From DASSKO01 sp035690425 (GTDB lineage: Bacteria > Actinomycetota > Actinomycetes > Propionibacteriales > Nocardioidaceae), in assembly GCA_035690425.1 (NCBI GenBank), contig DASSKO010000008.1, positions 1-5,606 on the forward strand: a DNA stretch of 5,606 nt, read 5' to 3'. How positions within the stretch are numbered: position 1 is the first letter of the stretch; every line of letters begins with the position of its first letter. This document shows, piece after piece, positions 5,082 to 5,606 of the stretch. Under the pieces are notes generated by a model, which saw only the letters and a program-made list of their open reading frames with translations, was not told the origin of the DNA and did no database searches. A program made the position numbers and the translations under genes.

Positions 5082-5606
5082 TCAGGACGCGTCGACGGGT
5101 GTCTCGGTGCGGGCGCCGAGCATCTCGGCGACGAGGAACGCGAGCTCGAGCGACTGGACGCGGTTCAGCCGCGGGTCGCAGACCGACTCGTAGCGGCTGC
5201 TCAGGTCGCCCTCGAGCAGCTCCTCTCCCCCGCCGACGCACTCGGTCACGTCGTCGCCGGTGAGCTCCACGTGCACGCCACCCGGCCAGGTGCCGAGCGC
5301 CCGGTGCACGTCGAAGAAGCCCTGCACCTCGGCGATGACGTCGTCGAACCGCCGGGTCTTGTGGCCGGTCGAGGCCTCGAAGGTGTTGCCGTGCATCGGG
5401 TCGCACACCCAGGCGACGGTCACGCCGGCCGCGGTGACCTTCTCGACGAGCTCGGGAAGCCGGTAACGGATCTTGCCGGCGCCCATCCGGGTGATGAACG
5501 TCAGCCGGCCGGCTTCGTTGTGCGGGTTGAGCCGCTCCGCCAGCGCCAGCGCGTCGTCCGGTGTCGTGGTGGGCCCGAGCTTCACGCCGATCGGGTTGCG
5601 GATCCG
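5082..5606 (-). CDS. aroG: Class II DAHP synthase, C-terminal part (5' end beyond window)
   Basis: The frame enters from the right edge reading RIRNPIGVKLGPTTTP and gives 174 residues before a TGA at 5084-5082. It closely resembles the C-terminus of the Mycobacterium tuberculosis type II enzyme, which is 462 residues, so roughly 60 percent of the gene lies outside. In fragment numbering, TFITRMGAGKIR (36-47), WVCDPMHGNT (66-75), GGVHVELTGDDVTEC (109-123) and CDPRLNRVQSLELAFLVAEML (143-163) are family blocks. The metal ligands H72, E114 and D144 are all present, with spacings of 42 and 30 residues, the same as His369, Glu411 and Asp441 in the mycobacterial protein. About nine residues (ending TETPVDAS) extend past the mycobacterial C-terminus. 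It performs the same reaction as the type I-beta enzyme encoded about 1.6 kb away but belongs to a different family. Apparent starts inside the window, such as the GTG at 5585, are internal Val codons. Nothing suggests it is broken. Confidence 0.95.
   Translation of the reverse strand, partial: RIRNPIGVKLGPTTTPDDALALAERLNPHNEAGRLTFITRMGAGKIRYRLPELVEKVTAAGVTVAWVCDPMHGNTFEASTGHKTRRFDDVIAEVQGFFDVHRALGTWPGGVHVELTGDDVTECVGGGEELLEGDLSSRYESVCDPRLNRVQSLELAFLVAEMLGARTETPVDAS

Noticed and set aside
1..5606. CRISPR arrays, tRNA or rRNA genes, insertion sequences, phage or defence clusters
   Set aside because: No regularly spaced repeats, cloverleaf-like segments, transposase motifs or terminal repeats were seen. 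The only nuclease is the common DUF222-HNH type.

Overview
The window is very GC-rich and holds compact genes with GTG starts and almost only G/C-ending codons. Its proteins are typical of high-GC Actinobacteria: a DUF222/HNH endonuclease, a WRAEH-type SAM methyltransferase, and a mycobacterial-type class II DAHP synthase. The protein set resembles Nocardioidaceae (Nocardioides-like), but that placement is an impression from remembered family sequences, not a search.

Layout, left to right. (1) A DUF222-HNH endonuclease on the minus strand, start at 1174, cut off by the left edge inside its HNH motif. (2) A 186-base gap with two adjacent 17-base inverted repeats and a possible promoter. (3) A minus-strand class I SAM methyltransferase (1361-2113) whose start codon lies in a perfect hairpin. 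(4) A 275-base divergent intergenic region holding the most interesting element: an apparently leaderless 20-codon peptide (2218-2280) rich in Trp, Tyr and Phe codons, followed by an intrinsic terminator (2304-2337). (5) Directly behind it on the plus strand, a type I-beta (AroF-like) DAHP synthase (2389-3450). (6) Converging on it, three minus-strand genes: the C-terminal part of a class II DAHP synthase (5082 to the right edge), a low-specificity L-threonine aldolase (3999-5018) and an unrecognised mostly helical protein (3464-3964).

How it fits together. Both DAHP synthases catalyse the first step of the shikimate pathway (PEP + erythrose 4-phosphate to DAHP), the shared entry to Trp, Tyr and Phe. 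They belong to different families and lie about 1.6 kb apart, convergently oriented. The type I-beta gene appears to be controlled by ribosome-mediated transcription attenuation: a leader with one Trp, two Tyr and two Phe codons would report on all three end products, and the terminator would stop transcription when they are plentiful. No such leader is visible for the class II gene, but its 5' end is outside the window. The threonine aldolase and helical protein probably share a transcript, possibly with the class II gene; a strong GC-rich two-tier inverted repeat in the 63-base gap after that gene may separate or modulate them. The methyltransferase and endonuclease have no evident link to aromatic biosynthesis.
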